Assembly (NCBI GenBank): GCA_938003765.1 | Contig: CALKYE010000199.1 | Coordinates: 1 to 15,574 of the forward strand | Reading direction: 5' to 3' | DNA: 15,574 bases | DNA from: an uncultured Planctomycetia bacterium | Lineage (GTDB): Bacteria > Planctomycetota > UBA1135 > GCA-002686595 | Shown here: piece by piece, positions 1 through 7,903 of the stretch | Layout: each line of letters starts with the position of its first letter | Numbering within the stretch: position 1 is the stretch's first letter | Notes under the pieces: model-generated | What the model was told of the DNA's origin: nothing | The model's database searches: none | What the model saw: only the letters and a program-made list of their open reading frames with translations | Program-made: the position numbers and the translations under genes

Positions 1-792
1 CGCGATCGTCGGACTGCTCTGCAGCGAAACGACGCTCAGGTACCAGTAGCCGCTGAACGGGAAGATGTAGGCCACGACGTCCTTGCCCGCAGTGGCGCCC
101 GGGACGCGGTAGAGCTGCTCACCGCCGCCGAACTGCGCGAGCGGGGTCGCGATTTCGTCGCCCGCGTTGTCGAACACCGTGAACCCGTTGGCGGTCACGA
201 CGGCGTATTCGTGGCCCGAGCCCGTCGTGAAGTCGAGCAGGCTCCACGAGCGGACGACGACGTCGACGCTGATCGTCGACTCCGCTGTCCAGCTCGATCC
301 GGTCCAGACGCCGCGCACGATCGACGTGCGATCGGCGGTGAGTCCGACGATGGCCTGCCCGTTCGTGTGCGGCAGCGACTGCAGCTCCACGGCGTTCTGC
401 CAGCTCGCGGAGGTCGAGAGCACCGTCTCGACCATGGCGCCCGCGCTGCTCGACCACGACCACAGCGACAAGCCGCTGCTGCTCGCCGCGGCGACCGAGT
501 CCTGCGTCGCTCCGGCGACGACCGTCGCCCCAGTCGAGCTCTCCGCGAAGAGTGAGTAGGACTCGAACAGGCCCGGGCCGATCACGACGGCGAGGGTGTC
601 GGCCGTACGCAGCAGCGCGTCCATGCGCGTGTCGCCGTTGAGCCGACCGGGCTCGAGCGACTGCGCTGCGCCGCTGATCTCGGTCCAGAGGTGCAGGTCG
701 GAGCGCCAACCGCCGAAGGTGGGCGATTGTGCGGCCGCGGCGCTCGCCAGGAGGGCGGCGGCGACGGAAGTGCGGAGGAGAGAGGGGTTCAT
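1..792 (-). CDS. Secreted beta-propeller-like (FG-GAP/VCBS-style) protein, N-terminal part, runs off window
   Basis: The frame is open on the minus strand from the ATG at 792-790 to the window edge, giving 264 codons with no stop, so the C-terminus lies outside. The protein begins with a Sec signal peptide (MNPSLLRTSVAAALLASAAA, then A/QS; cleavage expected after Ala21). The mature part is rich in Ser, Thr, Val and aromatic residues. It contains an FG-GAP-like stretch (LNGDTRMDALLRTADTLAVV) followed by alternating short beta-strand-like segments (SGLSLWSW, GQAIVGLTADR, HEYAVVTANGFTVFD, KDVVAYIFPF). This pattern suggests an exported beta-propeller. FG-GAP proteins are common secreted or surface proteins in planctomycetes. 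The Ca-binding DxDxDG core is degenerate here (NGDTR), so the family call is tentative. No clear Shine-Dalgarno precedes the ATG. Signal peptide and reading frame are firm; function is unknown. Confidence 0.75.
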   Translation of the reverse strand, partial: MNPSLLRTSVAAALLASAAAAQSPTFGGWRSDLHLWTEISGAAQSLEPGRLNGDTRMDALLRTADTLAVVIGPGLFESYSLFAESSTGATVVAGATQDSVAAASSSGLSLWSWSSSAGAMVETVLSTSASWQNAVELQSLPHTNGQAIVGLTADRTSIVRGVWTGSSWTAESTISVDVVVRSWSLLDFTTGSGHEYAVVTANGFTVFDNAGDEIATPLAQFGGGEQLYRVPGATAGKDVVAYIFPFSGYWYLSVVSLQSSPTIA

Positions 793-1032
793 GGTTGCCG
801 TTCTTGGAGAGGTCGTGGAGTCGCGGCGACAGCGGTGCGCGTCGCAGCGTGTTGACCGAAGAGGAGTCTGCCCCAGCTCCGGCCACGGTTGCGGTATGGC
901 GCGCGGTGCGTGTCCTTCGCCGAGTCGGATCGGACGAAGCACCTGCAACGCGACCATCGCCTGCCGGGGGATGCGCTTTCCAGCGCTGCCCCGTGGACGC
1001 GTCGAACTGGGATATTTCGAACCGGCGCGGGA

Positions 1033-2427
1033 TCAGGCCGGCGCGAGCGCGCGGGAGTCGCTCACCCGCCGCGGCAGCGTCAGGCGGAAGCGCGCTCCGC
1101 CGAGCGGCGAGGTTTCGATCTCGATGCGCCCGTTGTGGCGCGTCGCGGCGTCCTTGACGATCGCCAGGCCCAGCCCGTAACCGACGCGGCGGCCGTGGGC
1201 GCTCGCTCCGCGGTAGAAGGGGTCGAAGATGCGCTCGCGCTGGTCGACCGGCACGCCCGGGCCGGAGTCGTCCACGACGGCCGTGATGGTCTCGTCGTCG
1301 GCGCGGATCTCGACGTGCACCTCGCCGCCCTTGGGGCTCCACTCGATGGCGTTGGCGACCAGGTTGCGCAGCGCGCGCAGCACGCTCTCGCGGTCGCCGC
1401 GCATGCGGGCGTCCCCGTGGGTCTCCATGTGCAGCCGCACGCCCGCGCGCTCGGCGCGCAGGCCCTCGCGCTCCAGTCGCAGCCGCGCCTGATCGACGAC
1501 GTCGAACTCCTCGAGCGGCGGCGCCTTCTGCGGGTCGCGCGGCGCGCAGATCGTCATCAGGTTGTCGATCGCGTCGCCCAGCTCGCGCAGCTCCTCGAGG
1601 TTCGAGACGAGCACCTTGCGGTAGGCGTCCGCATCGCGCCGCGAGAGCAGGGCCACCTCCGTCGCGCCCATCAGGTTCTGGATCGGCGCGCGCAGCTCGT
1701 GCGCCATGCTGGCGTAGAGCACGCGGTGGCGCTCGGTCGCGCCGCGGACGTTGGCCAGCAGCTCCTGCAGCGCGTCGACCACTTCGCGGATCTCGTCGGG
1801 CGCGCGCGAGACGTCGACCTCGACGCGCGACTGCGGCTCGCGCACGTCGCGCGCGCTCTGCGCGACCTGGCGGAGCAGCTTTGCGGAGCGCCGCATGAGG
1901 AACAATCCGACCAGCACGTTCGCGCCCACGCCGCCCAGGAGCACCACCGCCGCCCAACTGCGGTAGCTGCGCATGCGGTCGAAGCGCGCCGAGCCGTCGA
2001 GGAGCAGGCTCACCTGCAAGTCCTCCTTCAACACCTCGGTGCGCCAGCGCCGTCCGCCGTCGAGCCGCACCGTTTCGCCCTTGGGGCCGGCCTTCGAGAG
2101 CTCGTCCGTGAGCAGCTCGACGGCGCCGCAGTCGTACTCCGACCACTGCCAGGCGACGTTCCACACGCGCCAGGCCAGCGGGTCGGGGCTGTTCTCCGCG
2201 ATCCGCGAGGCGGTTTCCTCGAAGACCTTCGCCGTCTGGTCCTTCTGCCCGAGGTACTGCACGCGCAGGTCCTTGAGGCGGCTCTCGGCCAGCACGTCGA
2301 GCTCGTGGTGCACCGAGTCGAACACGAACACGGCCGCGATCGCGAACATCGCGAAGGTCAGGCCCGTGCTGCCGAGCACGAACCACAGCGTCAGTCGACG
2401 CGAGAGCGACCAGCGCCGTTCCGACAC
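1033..2427 (-). CDS. Membrane-bound sensor histidine kinase (OmpR-type two-component system)
   Basis: This 464-residue kinase autophosphorylates on His and passes phosphate to the adjacent regulator. TM1 is about residues 12-36 and TM2 about 159-177. They bracket a ~120-residue extracytoplasmic sensor region that is Trp-rich (W86, W90, W93, W95). A HAMP-like linker follows (about 178-230). The H-box reads ASMAHELRAPIQNL with phospho-acceptor His243. The ATPase part has an N-box (LRNLVANAIEWSP, N355/N359), G1 (DDSGPGVP, D387), F-box (IFDPFYRG) and G2 (GYGLGLAIVK, 416-425), so all catalytic motifs are present. The start is a GTG at 2427, just 13 bp after the regulator stop, indicating an operon with it. 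The layout and the HAMP-plus-HisKA core resemble heavy-metal sensors of the CusS type, but the sensor domain has no metal motif I recognise, so the signal is unknown. Confidence 0.93.
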   Translation of the reverse strand: MSERRWSLSRRLTLWFVLGSTGLTFAMFAIAAVFVFDSVHHELDVLAESRLKDLRVQYLGQKDQTAKVFEETASRIAENSPDPLAWRVWNVAWQWSEYDCGAVELLTDELSKAGPKGETVRLDGGRRWRTEVLKEDLQVSLLLDGSARFDRMRSYRSWAAVVLLGGVGANVLVGLFLMRRSAKLLRQVAQSARDVREPQSRVEVDVSRAPDEIREVVDALQELLANVRGATERHRVLYASMAHELRAPIQNLMGATEVALLSRRDADAYRKVLVSNLEELRELGDAIDNLMTICAPRDPQKAPPLEEFDVVDQARLRLEREGLRAERAGVRLHMETHGDARMRGDRESVLRALRNLVANAIEWSPKGGEVHVEIRADDETITAVVDDSGPGVPVDQRERIFDPFYRGASAHGRRVGYGLGLAIVKDAATRHNGRIEIETSPLGGARFRLTLPRRVSDSRALAPA

Positions 2428-2440
2428 GTGCTTGCGGCCG

Positions 2441-3112
2441 TCAGACGGTCTCGGGGATGCGGTAGCCCTCGCCGCGCACGGTGGCGATCAGCGAGGGGCC
2501 GTGGCGATCGAGCTTGCGGCGCAGGCGGCCGATGTGGACGTCGACCAGGTTGGTCTCGGGCTCGCGCTCGAAACCCCACACGTCGCGCAGCAGGTCGGCG
2601 CGCGAGAGCGTGCGGCCCTCGGCGCGCGTCAACGCCAGCAGCAGATCGAACTCGCGCGGGCTGAGGTCGATCTTGCGCCCCGCGCGGTAGGCGGCGCGGC
2701 TGACGAGGTCGAGCTTGACGTCGTGGATCTCGACCGGCGGGAGCGACTTGCGCCGCCGCACGACGACCTCGATGCGCGCGAGCAGCTCGCTGAACGCGAA
2801 GGGCTTGATGACGTAGTCCTCCGCGCCCAGGCGCAGGCCCTTGACGCGCTCTTCGACCGTGTCGCGGGCGGTGACGAAGATCACCGGCGTCTCGCGGCCC
2901 AGCTCGCGGATCTGCTCGAGCAGCTCCCAGCCGGTCTGCGCCGGGAGCATCACGTCGAGCAGGATCACGTCGAAGTTGCGCTGCGCCTGCGACAGCACGC
3001 TCAAGGCGCTGTCACCGTCGGCCGCCGTCTCCACCTCGTACCCCGACTCGCTCAGACCCGCCTGCACGTACTCGCGCAGCTTCGGATCGTCGTCGACTAC
3101 CAGACAACGCAT
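2441..3112 (-). CDS. OmpR/PhoB-family response regulator
   Basis: A 223-residue two-domain regulator of normal family length. The N-terminal receiver has acidic-pocket Asp7-Asp8-Asp9, phospho-acceptor Asp53 (ILLDVMLP), Thr81 (VFVTAR region) and Lys103 (VIKPF). The C-terminal winged helix (about 130-223) shows the PhoB-type signatures LSPREFDLLLAL, ETNLVDVHIGRLRRKLD and VRGEGYRIPE. It is expected to bind DNA after phosphorylation by the kinase encoded immediately downstream (13 bp gap, same strand). The ATG at 3112 is fixed by an excellent purine-rich ribosome-binding site directly upstream, the strongest in the window. The 85-bp gap to the upstream MBL-rhodanese gene leaves room for its own promoter, but co-transcription is possible. 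Receiver and helix signatures make the family certain; the regulon is unknown. Confidence 0.95.
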   Translation of the reverse strand: MRCLVVDDDPKLREYVQAGLSESGYEVETAADGDSALSVLSQAQRNFDVILLDVMLPAQTGWELLEQIRELGRETPVIFVTARDTVEERVKGLRLGAEDYVIKPFAFSELLARIEVVVRRRKSLPPVEIHDVKLDLVSRAAYRAGRKIDLSPREFDLLLALTRAEGRTLSRADLLRDVWGFEREPETNLVDVHIGRLRRKLDRHGPSLIATVRGEGYRIPETV

Positions 3113-3114
3113 GA

Positions 3115-3122
3115 CCCCTCCT
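3115..3122 (-). promoter_or_regulatory. Strong Shine-Dalgarno site of the response regulator
   Basis: On the minus strand the bases just before the ATG at 3112 read AGGAGGGGTC-ATG, a near-perfect anti-16S complement. Most other genes here have no recognisable Shine-Dalgarno, so this site stands out. It supports the 223-residue start and suggests efficient translation of the regulator relative to its kinase, which has a GTG start and no clear site. Confidence 0.7.
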
Positions 3123-3197
3123 GATCGATGACGCGGGCGATAGTTGCACGCGCCGCTGTGTTTCGAACGATGCTAGCAGGGCGCCGCGGCGCGCCGT

Positions 3198-4595
3198 TCA
3201 TGAAGCTGTAGTCACGTTGGCGTGCGCATCCCACGCGGCCCAACCGCCGCGCAGGTCGATCAAGCGCGTGAAACCGGCTTGCTCGAGCAGCGACGAGGCG
3301 ATCGACGAGCGATAGCCGCCCTGGCACTGGATCACCAGCTCGCGGTCGCGCGGCAAGGCGCGGGCGAGCTCGCGCAGCTTGGGCAGCGGCTCGTTGCGCG
3401 CGCCCTCGATGTGGCCGTTGGCGAATTCGCTCGCGGCGCGCACGTCGACGACCAACGGCGGGTTGGGGCCGGAGAGCAGTTGCTTCAGCTCGGGCGGATC
3501 GACGCGGCGGTGGCTGCGGACCAACTCGGGTCGGCTCGCGACCGCCGCGGCGCCGCCCTCGAGGTAACCGACGACGCGATCGAAGCCGATGCGGCCCAGG
3601 CGCACGGCGGACTCGCGCTCCGCTCCGCTCGGAGCGATGAGCACGATGTCCTGACCCGGCGTCAGGAGCTCGCCGCACCAGTGCGCGTACTTGCCGGACA
3701 GGCCGATGTTCGTCGAGCCGGCGAGGTGGCCGCGCGCGTAGTCGTCGGGCTCGCGCGTGTCGAGCACGACCGCGCCCGCGCTCTGTCGGCGCAGCAGCTC
3801 GTCGAGCGACAGCGGCGCGAGTCCGCGCGCGAGCGCGTGCTCGAGCGTCGGCTTGGCTTTGCGGTTGATCTGCGCATCGAACGCGAAGTAAGCCGGCGCC
3901 GCGGGCTGCTCGCGCGTCAGCTCGCGCACGAAGTCTTCGCGCGGCTGCGGCTGCAGCGCCCAGTTGACGCGCTTCTGCACGCCGAGCGTCGAGCTGGTCT
4001 CCTTGCTGAGGTTCTTGCCGCAGGCCGAACCTGCGCCGTGCGCCGGATAGACGATCGTCGCGTCGGGCAGCGGAAGGATCTTGTCGCGCAGCGAGTCGTA
4101 CGCGAGCGACGCGAGCTGCTCCGCGGTCATGCCGACCGACACGAGCAAGTCCGGCCGCCCGATGTCCCCGATGAACAACGTGTCGCCGGTGAAGATGGCG
4201 TGCGGCTCCGTGGCGCTCTTGGACAGCTCGAACAGCGCGTAAGTCGTCGACTCCGGCGTGTGCCCCGGTGTCGCGAGCGCGCGGATGCGCACGTCGCCGA
4301 ACTCGAGCACGTCGCCATCGGCGAGCGCGTGCGAGGGATACTCGGTGCGACCCGCCGCGCCGACGTGGATCGTCGCGCCGCAGCGCTCGGCCAGCTCGAG
4401 GTGCCCGGAGGCGAAGTCGGCATGGAAGTGGGTGAGCAGAACGTGCGCGATGCGCAGGCCGAGCTTCTGTGCGTCGGCGAGGTAGCGCTCGATGTCGCGC
4501 TGCGGGTCGATCACCACTGCGACGCCCGAGCGCTCGTCGCCGATCAGGTACGAAGCGTGGGCCAGGCACGGCAGGTAGTACTGCTTGACGAACAT
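3198..4595 (-). CDS. MBL-fold/rhodanese-rhodanese protein, probable persulfide dioxygenase-sulfurtransferase
   Basis: A 465-residue cytoplasmic protein from the ATG at 4595 (MFVKQYYLPCLAHASYLIGD, the usual family N-terminus; a TTG start at 4643 and ATGs at 4607 and 4604 also lie in frame). Residues 1-235 form an ETHE1-type metallo-beta-lactamase domain: THFHAD (H56, H58, D60), TPGHTPES (H112), FTGD (D138) and YPAHGAGS (H186). By analogy to ETHE1, His56, His112 and Asp138 would hold the iron that oxidises glutathione persulfide to sulfite. Two rhodanese domains follow. In the first (about 260-365) the active-site Cys position appears to be Ser323 (LIAPSGAER), so it is likely non-catalytic. The second (about 370-460) has an intact loop CQGGYRSS with Cys424. 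This domain order and length match the common bacterial MBL-rhodanese fusion involved in sulfide/persulfide handling. Reaction is inferred from family. Confidence 0.92.
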   Translation of the reverse strand: MFVKQYYLPCLAHASYLIGDERSGVAVVIDPQRDIERYLADAQKLGLRIAHVLLTHFHADFASGHLELAERCGATIHVGAAGRTEYPSHALADGDVLEFGDVRIRALATPGHTPESTTYALFELSKSATEPHAIFTGDTLFIGDIGRPDLLVSVGMTAEQLASLAYDSLRDKILPLPDATIVYPAHGAGSACGKNLSKETSSTLGVQKRVNWALQPQPREDFVRELTREQPAAPAYFAFDAQINRKAKPTLEHALARGLAPLSLDELLRRQSAGAVVLDTREPDDYARGHLAGSTNIGLSGKYAHWCGELLTPGQDIVLIAPSGAERESAVRLGRIGFDRVVGYLEGGAAAVASRPELVRSHRRVDPPELKQLLSGPNPPLVVDVRAASEFANGHIEGARNEPLPKLRELARALPRDRELVIQCQGGYRSSIASSLLEQAGFTRLIDLRGGWAAWDAHANVTTAS

Positions 4596-4690
4596 GGCGT
4601 GCATCATCCGCTGCGCGCGCGGCGGGAGGTAGTGGGCCGGCAATCTCTTCCCGCTCGCAGGTCGGGCGCCGCAACGCGTCGCGTCGCCGT

Positions 4691-4720
4691 TTGGCTCGTG
4701 AGCGCAGCGCGGGATACGTT
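4691..4720 (+). promoter_or_regulatory. Possible promoter (TTGGCT-18-TACGTT) before the 4726 gene
   Basis: TTGGCT at 4691-4696 and TACGTT at 4715-4720 are separated by 18 bp, a partial match to a sigma-70-type promoter in very GC-rich DNA. The predicted transcription start would fall at about the GTG at 4726, implying a leaderless or nearly leaderless mRNA, consistent with the lack of a Shine-Dalgarno there. This is a visual match only. Confidence 0.25.
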
Positions 4721-4725
4721 TCCCC

Positions 4726-5280
4726 GTGCCCCAACGTTGCGGAACCCTCGCAGTCGTCGAATTGGTCGCGGCGGCGCGTCTGGAGCGCGTTTCGCGCCAT
4801 GGCCAGCGCTTCGCGAGCTGGTCGCAGCGCGCGTGCGAGCTGGCGGTCGTCGCGGCGAGCGTGGCGCTCGTGGGGCTTGGAGAACGGGCCGATTCGCGCC
4901 TTGCAATCCTCCTGGTCGGCGCGCTCGCGCTGAGCGCGGCTCTCGGCGCGGCCGCTGCGCTCGCTGCGCTGGCGGACGCCCTCGAGCGTACTTGGGTCGT
5001 GGCCGCTGCTCACGGCGCGGCGACGACGGCGAGCTGGCTCGTGCCGCTCGAGCGACTGTGGATGCTCGTGCCGATGTCGCGCCATGCGGAGCTCGAGCAA
5101 CTGCGCCGCGAGCGCGGCCAGGCGAGCGCGCGCCTCTTGCTCGAGGGGCGCGGACTGGCGGAGTTCCTCGCGCTCGTGCTGCAACTGAACGCGCAGAGCC
5201 TCGAGCTCGTGCCGTCGCGGCTCGTGCTCGCCGTGCTCGGACTCATCGCCATGCTCGGCCAAGCGCTCGCCGCAGCGTGA
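4726..5280 (+). CDS. Putative integral membrane protein, unrecognised family
   Basis: A 184-residue reading frame with strongly G/C-biased third positions and an amino-acid composition unlike a shadow frame. I do not recognise the family. Hydrophobic stretches at about 37-54, 59-82 and 166-183, with a weaker one around 90-115, predict three or four membrane spans. Between them lies a charged, probably helical segment (about 118-145, AELEQLRRERGQASARLLLE). Ala and Leu dominate. The start is a GTG with no Shine-Dalgarno; no in-frame ATG occurs near the N-terminus. The gene diverges from the MBL-rhodanese gene (about 130 bp between starts) and converges with the pseudopilin unit, with stops 40 bp apart. 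The alternative minus-strand frames here give Arg-rich, low-complexity translations, so this strand is preferred. No function can be assigned. Confidence 0.5.
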   Translation: MPQRCGTLAVVELVAAARLERVSRHGQRFASWSQRACELAVVAASVALVGLGERADSRLAILLVGALALSAALGAAAALAALADALERTWVVAAAHGAATTASWLVPLERLWMLVPMSRHAELEQLRRERGQASARLLLEGRGLAEFLALVLQLNAQSLELVPSRLVLAVLGLIAMLGQALAAA

Positions 5281-5320
5281 CGCGCGCGCGCCGCGTCGAG
5301 TGATCCGTCCGAGCTCCGCG

Positions 5321-5581
5321 CTAGTCGCGCGACGTATCCGACACGCCTGTCGGCAGACCGCTGTACGGCGGCGCCGCGGCGTCGGGCGCCGGACGGCCCG
5401 CGAGTGCGCGCAGTCCGTCGATCGTCCAGGCCGCGAGCGGTCTGCCGCTCGGCGTCGGGATGCACAGCACCGCGAAGAACACCGCGGACAACGCCAGCGG
5501 CTTCCACGGTCGCGTCGCTCGCACGGGGTGCTCCACGACGATGCGCGCGCGAGAGGGCGAGGTGGACCGAGTCGGTTTCAC
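5321..5581 (-). CDS. Small single-span membrane protein coupled to pseudopilin
   Basis: An 86-residue protein starting at a GTG (5581-5579) that overlaps the pseudopilin stop TGA in the 4-base sequence GTGA, the classic arrangement for translational coupling. It begins KPTRSTSPSRARIVVEHP, a basic cytoplasmic-type segment. One hydrophobic helix (WKPLALSAVFFAVLCIP, about residues 31-47) follows, then a Pro/Ala-rich tail (RPAPDAAAPPYSGLPTG). This predicts a bitopic membrane protein with its C-terminus outside. A longer in-frame version could begin at 5674, but it would be embedded in the pilin gene and its extra residues are Arg-rich shadow sequence, so the coupled start is preferred. No family is recognised. 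The tight linkage implies a partner or accessory role for the pilin (inference). Confidence 0.6.
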   Translation of the reverse strand: MKPTRSTSPSRARIVVEHPVRATRPWKPLALSAVFFAVLCIPTPSGRPLAAWTIDGLRALAGRPAPDAAAPPYSGLPTGVSDTSRD

Positions 5582-6189
5582 GGCAGGAGCTCCCAGGTGT
5601 GACCATCTGCGCCGACGTAGCGCAGCTCCCGCGGGTGTGCGTTCATCGCAGCCTCGACGTAGCCGACGTGCCACGAGGGCGTGCGCGTGCGAGTTCCGCG
5701 CGCCGCTTGGTTCGACATGGCCGCGATCTGCCCGGACTCCGAGGCGAAGTACACCGTGCGGCCGCTCCAGTCGCCCGCCGCGCGCGGCCAGGCGAGCACG
5801 GCGTAGTACGGTTGCCGCGCGCTCTCGCGTCGAAGGTCTTGCGCGGCGTCGAGGCCGGCGAGTCGCTCGTCCGCGATCCAGATGCGGAAGACGTAGTCCG
5901 CGTGGCTGATGACGTCGTCGGCGAGTCGCGTCACGCCGCCGTTCAACTCGAGCTCGCTGAAGTAGCCGAACTCACCCGTGGCGCTCGAGCGTTGGATCTG
6001 CGCCAGGTGGATCTCGCGCAGGAGCGCGCGGACCCGCTGCTCGTTCGCACTGCGTCGCGCGCGTGCGATCGGCGCCGCGGCGTGAGTGCTCAGCAGCGCG
6101 CACAGGCTCAAGACGATCAACGTCTCGAGCAGGGCGAAGCCGCGCGAGGTCTGACGTCGAGGCGGAGTGAGCGGCGGATGAGTGGCCAT
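5578..6189 (-). CDS. Type II secretion/type IV-like pseudopilin (prepilin-type N-terminus)
   Basis: A 203-residue protein with a class III prepilin signal: a short basic leader (PPRRQTSRG, to Gly17), then Phe18 and the hydrophobic helix FALLETLIVLSLCALLS with the conserved Glu at mature position 5 (Glu22). The prepilin peptidase would cut between Gly17 and Phe18 and methylate Phe. The C-terminal two-thirds is a soluble globular part (GEFGYFSELELNGG, ADYVFRIWIADE, YYAVLAWPR, GRTVYFASESGQIAAM, ELRYVGADGHTWELLP). GspG-like planctomycete pseudopilins have a similar GEFG(Y/F)F-EL region (from memory). The ATG at 6189 is chosen; a GTG at 6216 in frame would add nine residues, and neither has a clear ribosome-binding site. 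No secretin, ATPase or peptidase gene is nearby, so this is an orphan (minor) pilin that must use machinery encoded elsewhere. Confidence 0.85.
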   Translation of the reverse strand: MATHPPLTPPRRQTSRGFALLETLIVLSLCALLSTHAAAPIARARRSANEQRVRALLREIHLAQIQRSSATGEFGYFSELELNGGVTRLADDVISHADYVFRIWIADERLAGLDAAQDLRRESARQPYYAVLAWPRAAGDWSGRTVYFASESGQIAAMSNQAARGTRTRTPSWHVGYVEAAMNAHPRELRYVGADGHTWELLP

Positions 6190-6529
6190 GGGCGGCTGGC
6201 GCGGGGCGCTCTCCACTTTCGAATCGCCCCCGCTGGCGGGTGAGTTCGCGCTGCCGGCGAGCGGTCAATAACGAGACCCGCGCGTCGGCGCCGCGCCCGT
6301 GGGTCGAGCCCCGGGACGGGACAGCGACGTGTCTCGCGCCCGATCCGCCGCAACACCGTCCGAGCGCGCAGCGGAGCCGAGTCACGCCTCACGCCGCCGC
6401 GCCGGGCTGGCTCGCGCGCGCCCGGTCCGCCGCCGGGGGCCGTCGCAGACGCGACCGGACGGTCGCCGGGCGCTGGGTTACACTCGGCTGACCTCCCCCC
6501 CGTCGACGCTCCCGACGGCAGCTTCCACC
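6190..6529 (+). other. Divergent intergenic region between pseudopilin and sulfatase
   Basis: About 340 bp with no convincing gene on either strand; the open frames here are Arg/Ala/Gly-rich and look like GC-driven artefacts. It must carry the promoters of both flanking genes. The only AT-richer patch is GGGTTACACT at about 6475-6484, whose TACACT (6479-6484) could serve as a -10 element 46 bp before the sulfatase ATG, with no convincing -35. No repeat or hairpin with a T-tract was seen. Confidence 0.5.
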
Positions 6530-7903
6530 ATGCCTCGATCCCAGCCCTGCGCGGCCCTCGCCGCGACCGTTCTCCTCGCTTCGCCGGCGTTCCCACAGGG
6601 GGGACTCGAGGGCCAGGCGCTGCCGCCGCGGCCTGGGAACGTGCTTTTCATCCTGGCGGACGACGTGGGCATCGACATGGTGGGCCAGTTCGGCGGCCAC
6701 GCCGCGGCGCCGCCGACGCCCAACATCGATCAGCTCTGCGCGAACGGCGTGAGCTTCGTCAACACGTTCGTCGACCCGATCTGCTCGCCGACGCGCACCA
6801 CGATCCTGACCGGGCGCTACTCGATGCGCTCGCTCATCGGACGGCCGATCCACGAGTGGCAGAGCGCCTGGTCGCTGCCGCTGACGACGCTCACGCTGCC
6901 CAAGGTGCTCGCCACGCACTCGGTGTGGCCCGTGGCGATGTCGGCGATCGGCAAGTGGCATCTGGGCACCGTCAACAACGGCGGCGACCTGCACCCGAAC
7001 CTGCTGGGCTTTCCCTACTTCGCCGGGACGATGGGGAACTTCAACTTCGGCGCGGACTTCACCAACTGGACCAAGGTGGTGAACGGCGTCGTGTCGCAGA
7101 GCACGAACTACGCGACCACCGAGCAGGTCGACGACGCGATCGCCCGCATCGCCGTGATGCCTGAGCCGTGGTTCCTCTACCTCGCCTTCAGCGCGGCCCA
7201 CATCCCGTTCCACGCGCCGCCCGCGCATCTGCACAGCTACAACCTCTCGGGCCAACCGGACCTGACTCCCGCGGAGCACTACCGCGCCACGGTCGAGGCC
7301 ATGGACACCGAGATCGGGCGGCTGCTGCAGTCGATGAGCCCCGAAGTGCGCGCGTCGACGACGATCGTGTTCATGGGAGACAACGGCTCGGTCACGCAGG
7401 CCGTGTTGCCGCCGAACATTCCCGGGCAGGCCAAGGGCACGCTGTACGACGGCGGCATCCGCGTGCCGCTCGTGATCTCTGGAAAGGGAGTTCAGCACCC
7501 GGGCAGTCGCTGCTACGCCATGGCGCAGGGCGTCGACTTGTTCCCGACGGTGCTCGAACTGCTCGGCGTCAATCCGCAGGTCGCGAACCCGCCCAACCAG
7601 CCGCTCGATGGCGAGAGCTTGATGATGTACCTCGAGCGCCCGTGGGCGCCGTCGCAGCGCGAGTACGTCTACGCGCAGCGCTTCGATCCCAACGGGCCGC
7701 CGCCGTACCAGTCGGCCGGGTTCATGATCCGCGACACGCGCTGGAAGTACATCGAGCGCCAGGGCTCGGTCAGCCTGTTCTTCGATCTCGCCACCGGGCC
7801 GAACGCCGAGACCGTCAACCTGTTGGACACGCCGCCGCTCAACCCCGAGCAGTCCCAGGCGCTGGTCCGCCTGCAGCGCGCGCTGGCCGAAGTCCTGCGC
7901 TGA
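6530..7903 (+). CDS. Secreted Cys-type sulfatase (arylsulfatase family)
   Basis: A 457-residue exported sulfatase expected to hydrolyse sulfate esters, probably on polysaccharide or aryl substrates, after conversion of Cys85 to formylglycine. A Sec signal is visible (MPRSQPCAALAATVLLASPA, likely cleaved near Gln23). Catalytic and metal-site motifs in order: ADD (Asp44/Asp45), CSPTRTTILTGR (Cys85, Arg89), AIGKWHLG (Lys142, His144), SAAHIPFHAP (His224), FMGDNGS (Asp284, Asn285) and AKGTLYDGGIRVP (Lys302). All active-site residues of sulfatase family S1 are present. The ATG at 6530 is chosen because the signal peptide begins there; the frame stays open upstream to 6299 but that extension is Arg-rich and non-coding-like. 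At about 457 residues it is on the short side for the family. It is a tandem paralogue of the next gene, about 100 bp downstream. Substrate unknown. Confidence 0.95.
   Translation: MPRSQPCAALAATVLLASPAFPQGGLEGQALPPRPGNVLFILADDVGIDMVGQFGGHAAAPPTPNIDQLCANGVSFVNTFVDPICSPTRTTILTGRYSMRSLIGRPIHEWQSAWSLPLTTLTLPKVLATHSVWPVAMSAIGKWHLGTVNNGGDLHPNLLGFPYFAGTMGNFNFGADFTNWTKVVNGVVSQSTNYATTEQVDDAIARIAVMPEPWFLYLAFSAAHIPFHAPPAHLHSYNLSGQPDLTPAEHYRATVEAMDTEIGRLLQSMSPEVRASTTIVFMGDNGSVTQAVLPPNIPGQAKGTLYDGGIRVPLVISGKGVQHPGSRCYAMAQGVDLFPTVLELLGVNPQVANPPNQPLDGESLMMYLERPWAPSQREYVYAQRFDPNGPPPYQSAGFMIRDTRWKYIERQGSVSLFFDLATGPNAETVNLLDTPPLNPEQSQALVRLQRALAEVLR

Noticed and set aside
793..1032. Possible small gene between the beta-propeller protein and the histidine kinase
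   Set aside because: Frames here are shadows with no start or composition support; treated as a plain intergenic or promoter stretch.
889..2664. Plus-strand open frame opposite the histidine kinase
   Set aside because: Antisense to a kinase with all catalytic boxes; no recognisable motifs of its own.
3181..3192. Perfect 12-bp palindrome GCGCCGCGGCGC after the MBL-rhodanese stop
   Set aside because: No loop and no T-tract, and short GC palindromes are expected by chance here; not called a terminator or operator.
3097..5262. Long minus-strand open frame (about 720 codons) across the MBL-rhodanese gene
   Set aside because: Its translation is Arg/Ala-rich low-complexity and out of phase with the clear MBL-rhodanese protein; it is a GC-driven shadow.
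6299..6529. Upstream extension of the first sulfatase
   Set aside because: Residues are Arg-rich and would bury the signal peptide; the ATG at 6530 begins a normal signal sequence.
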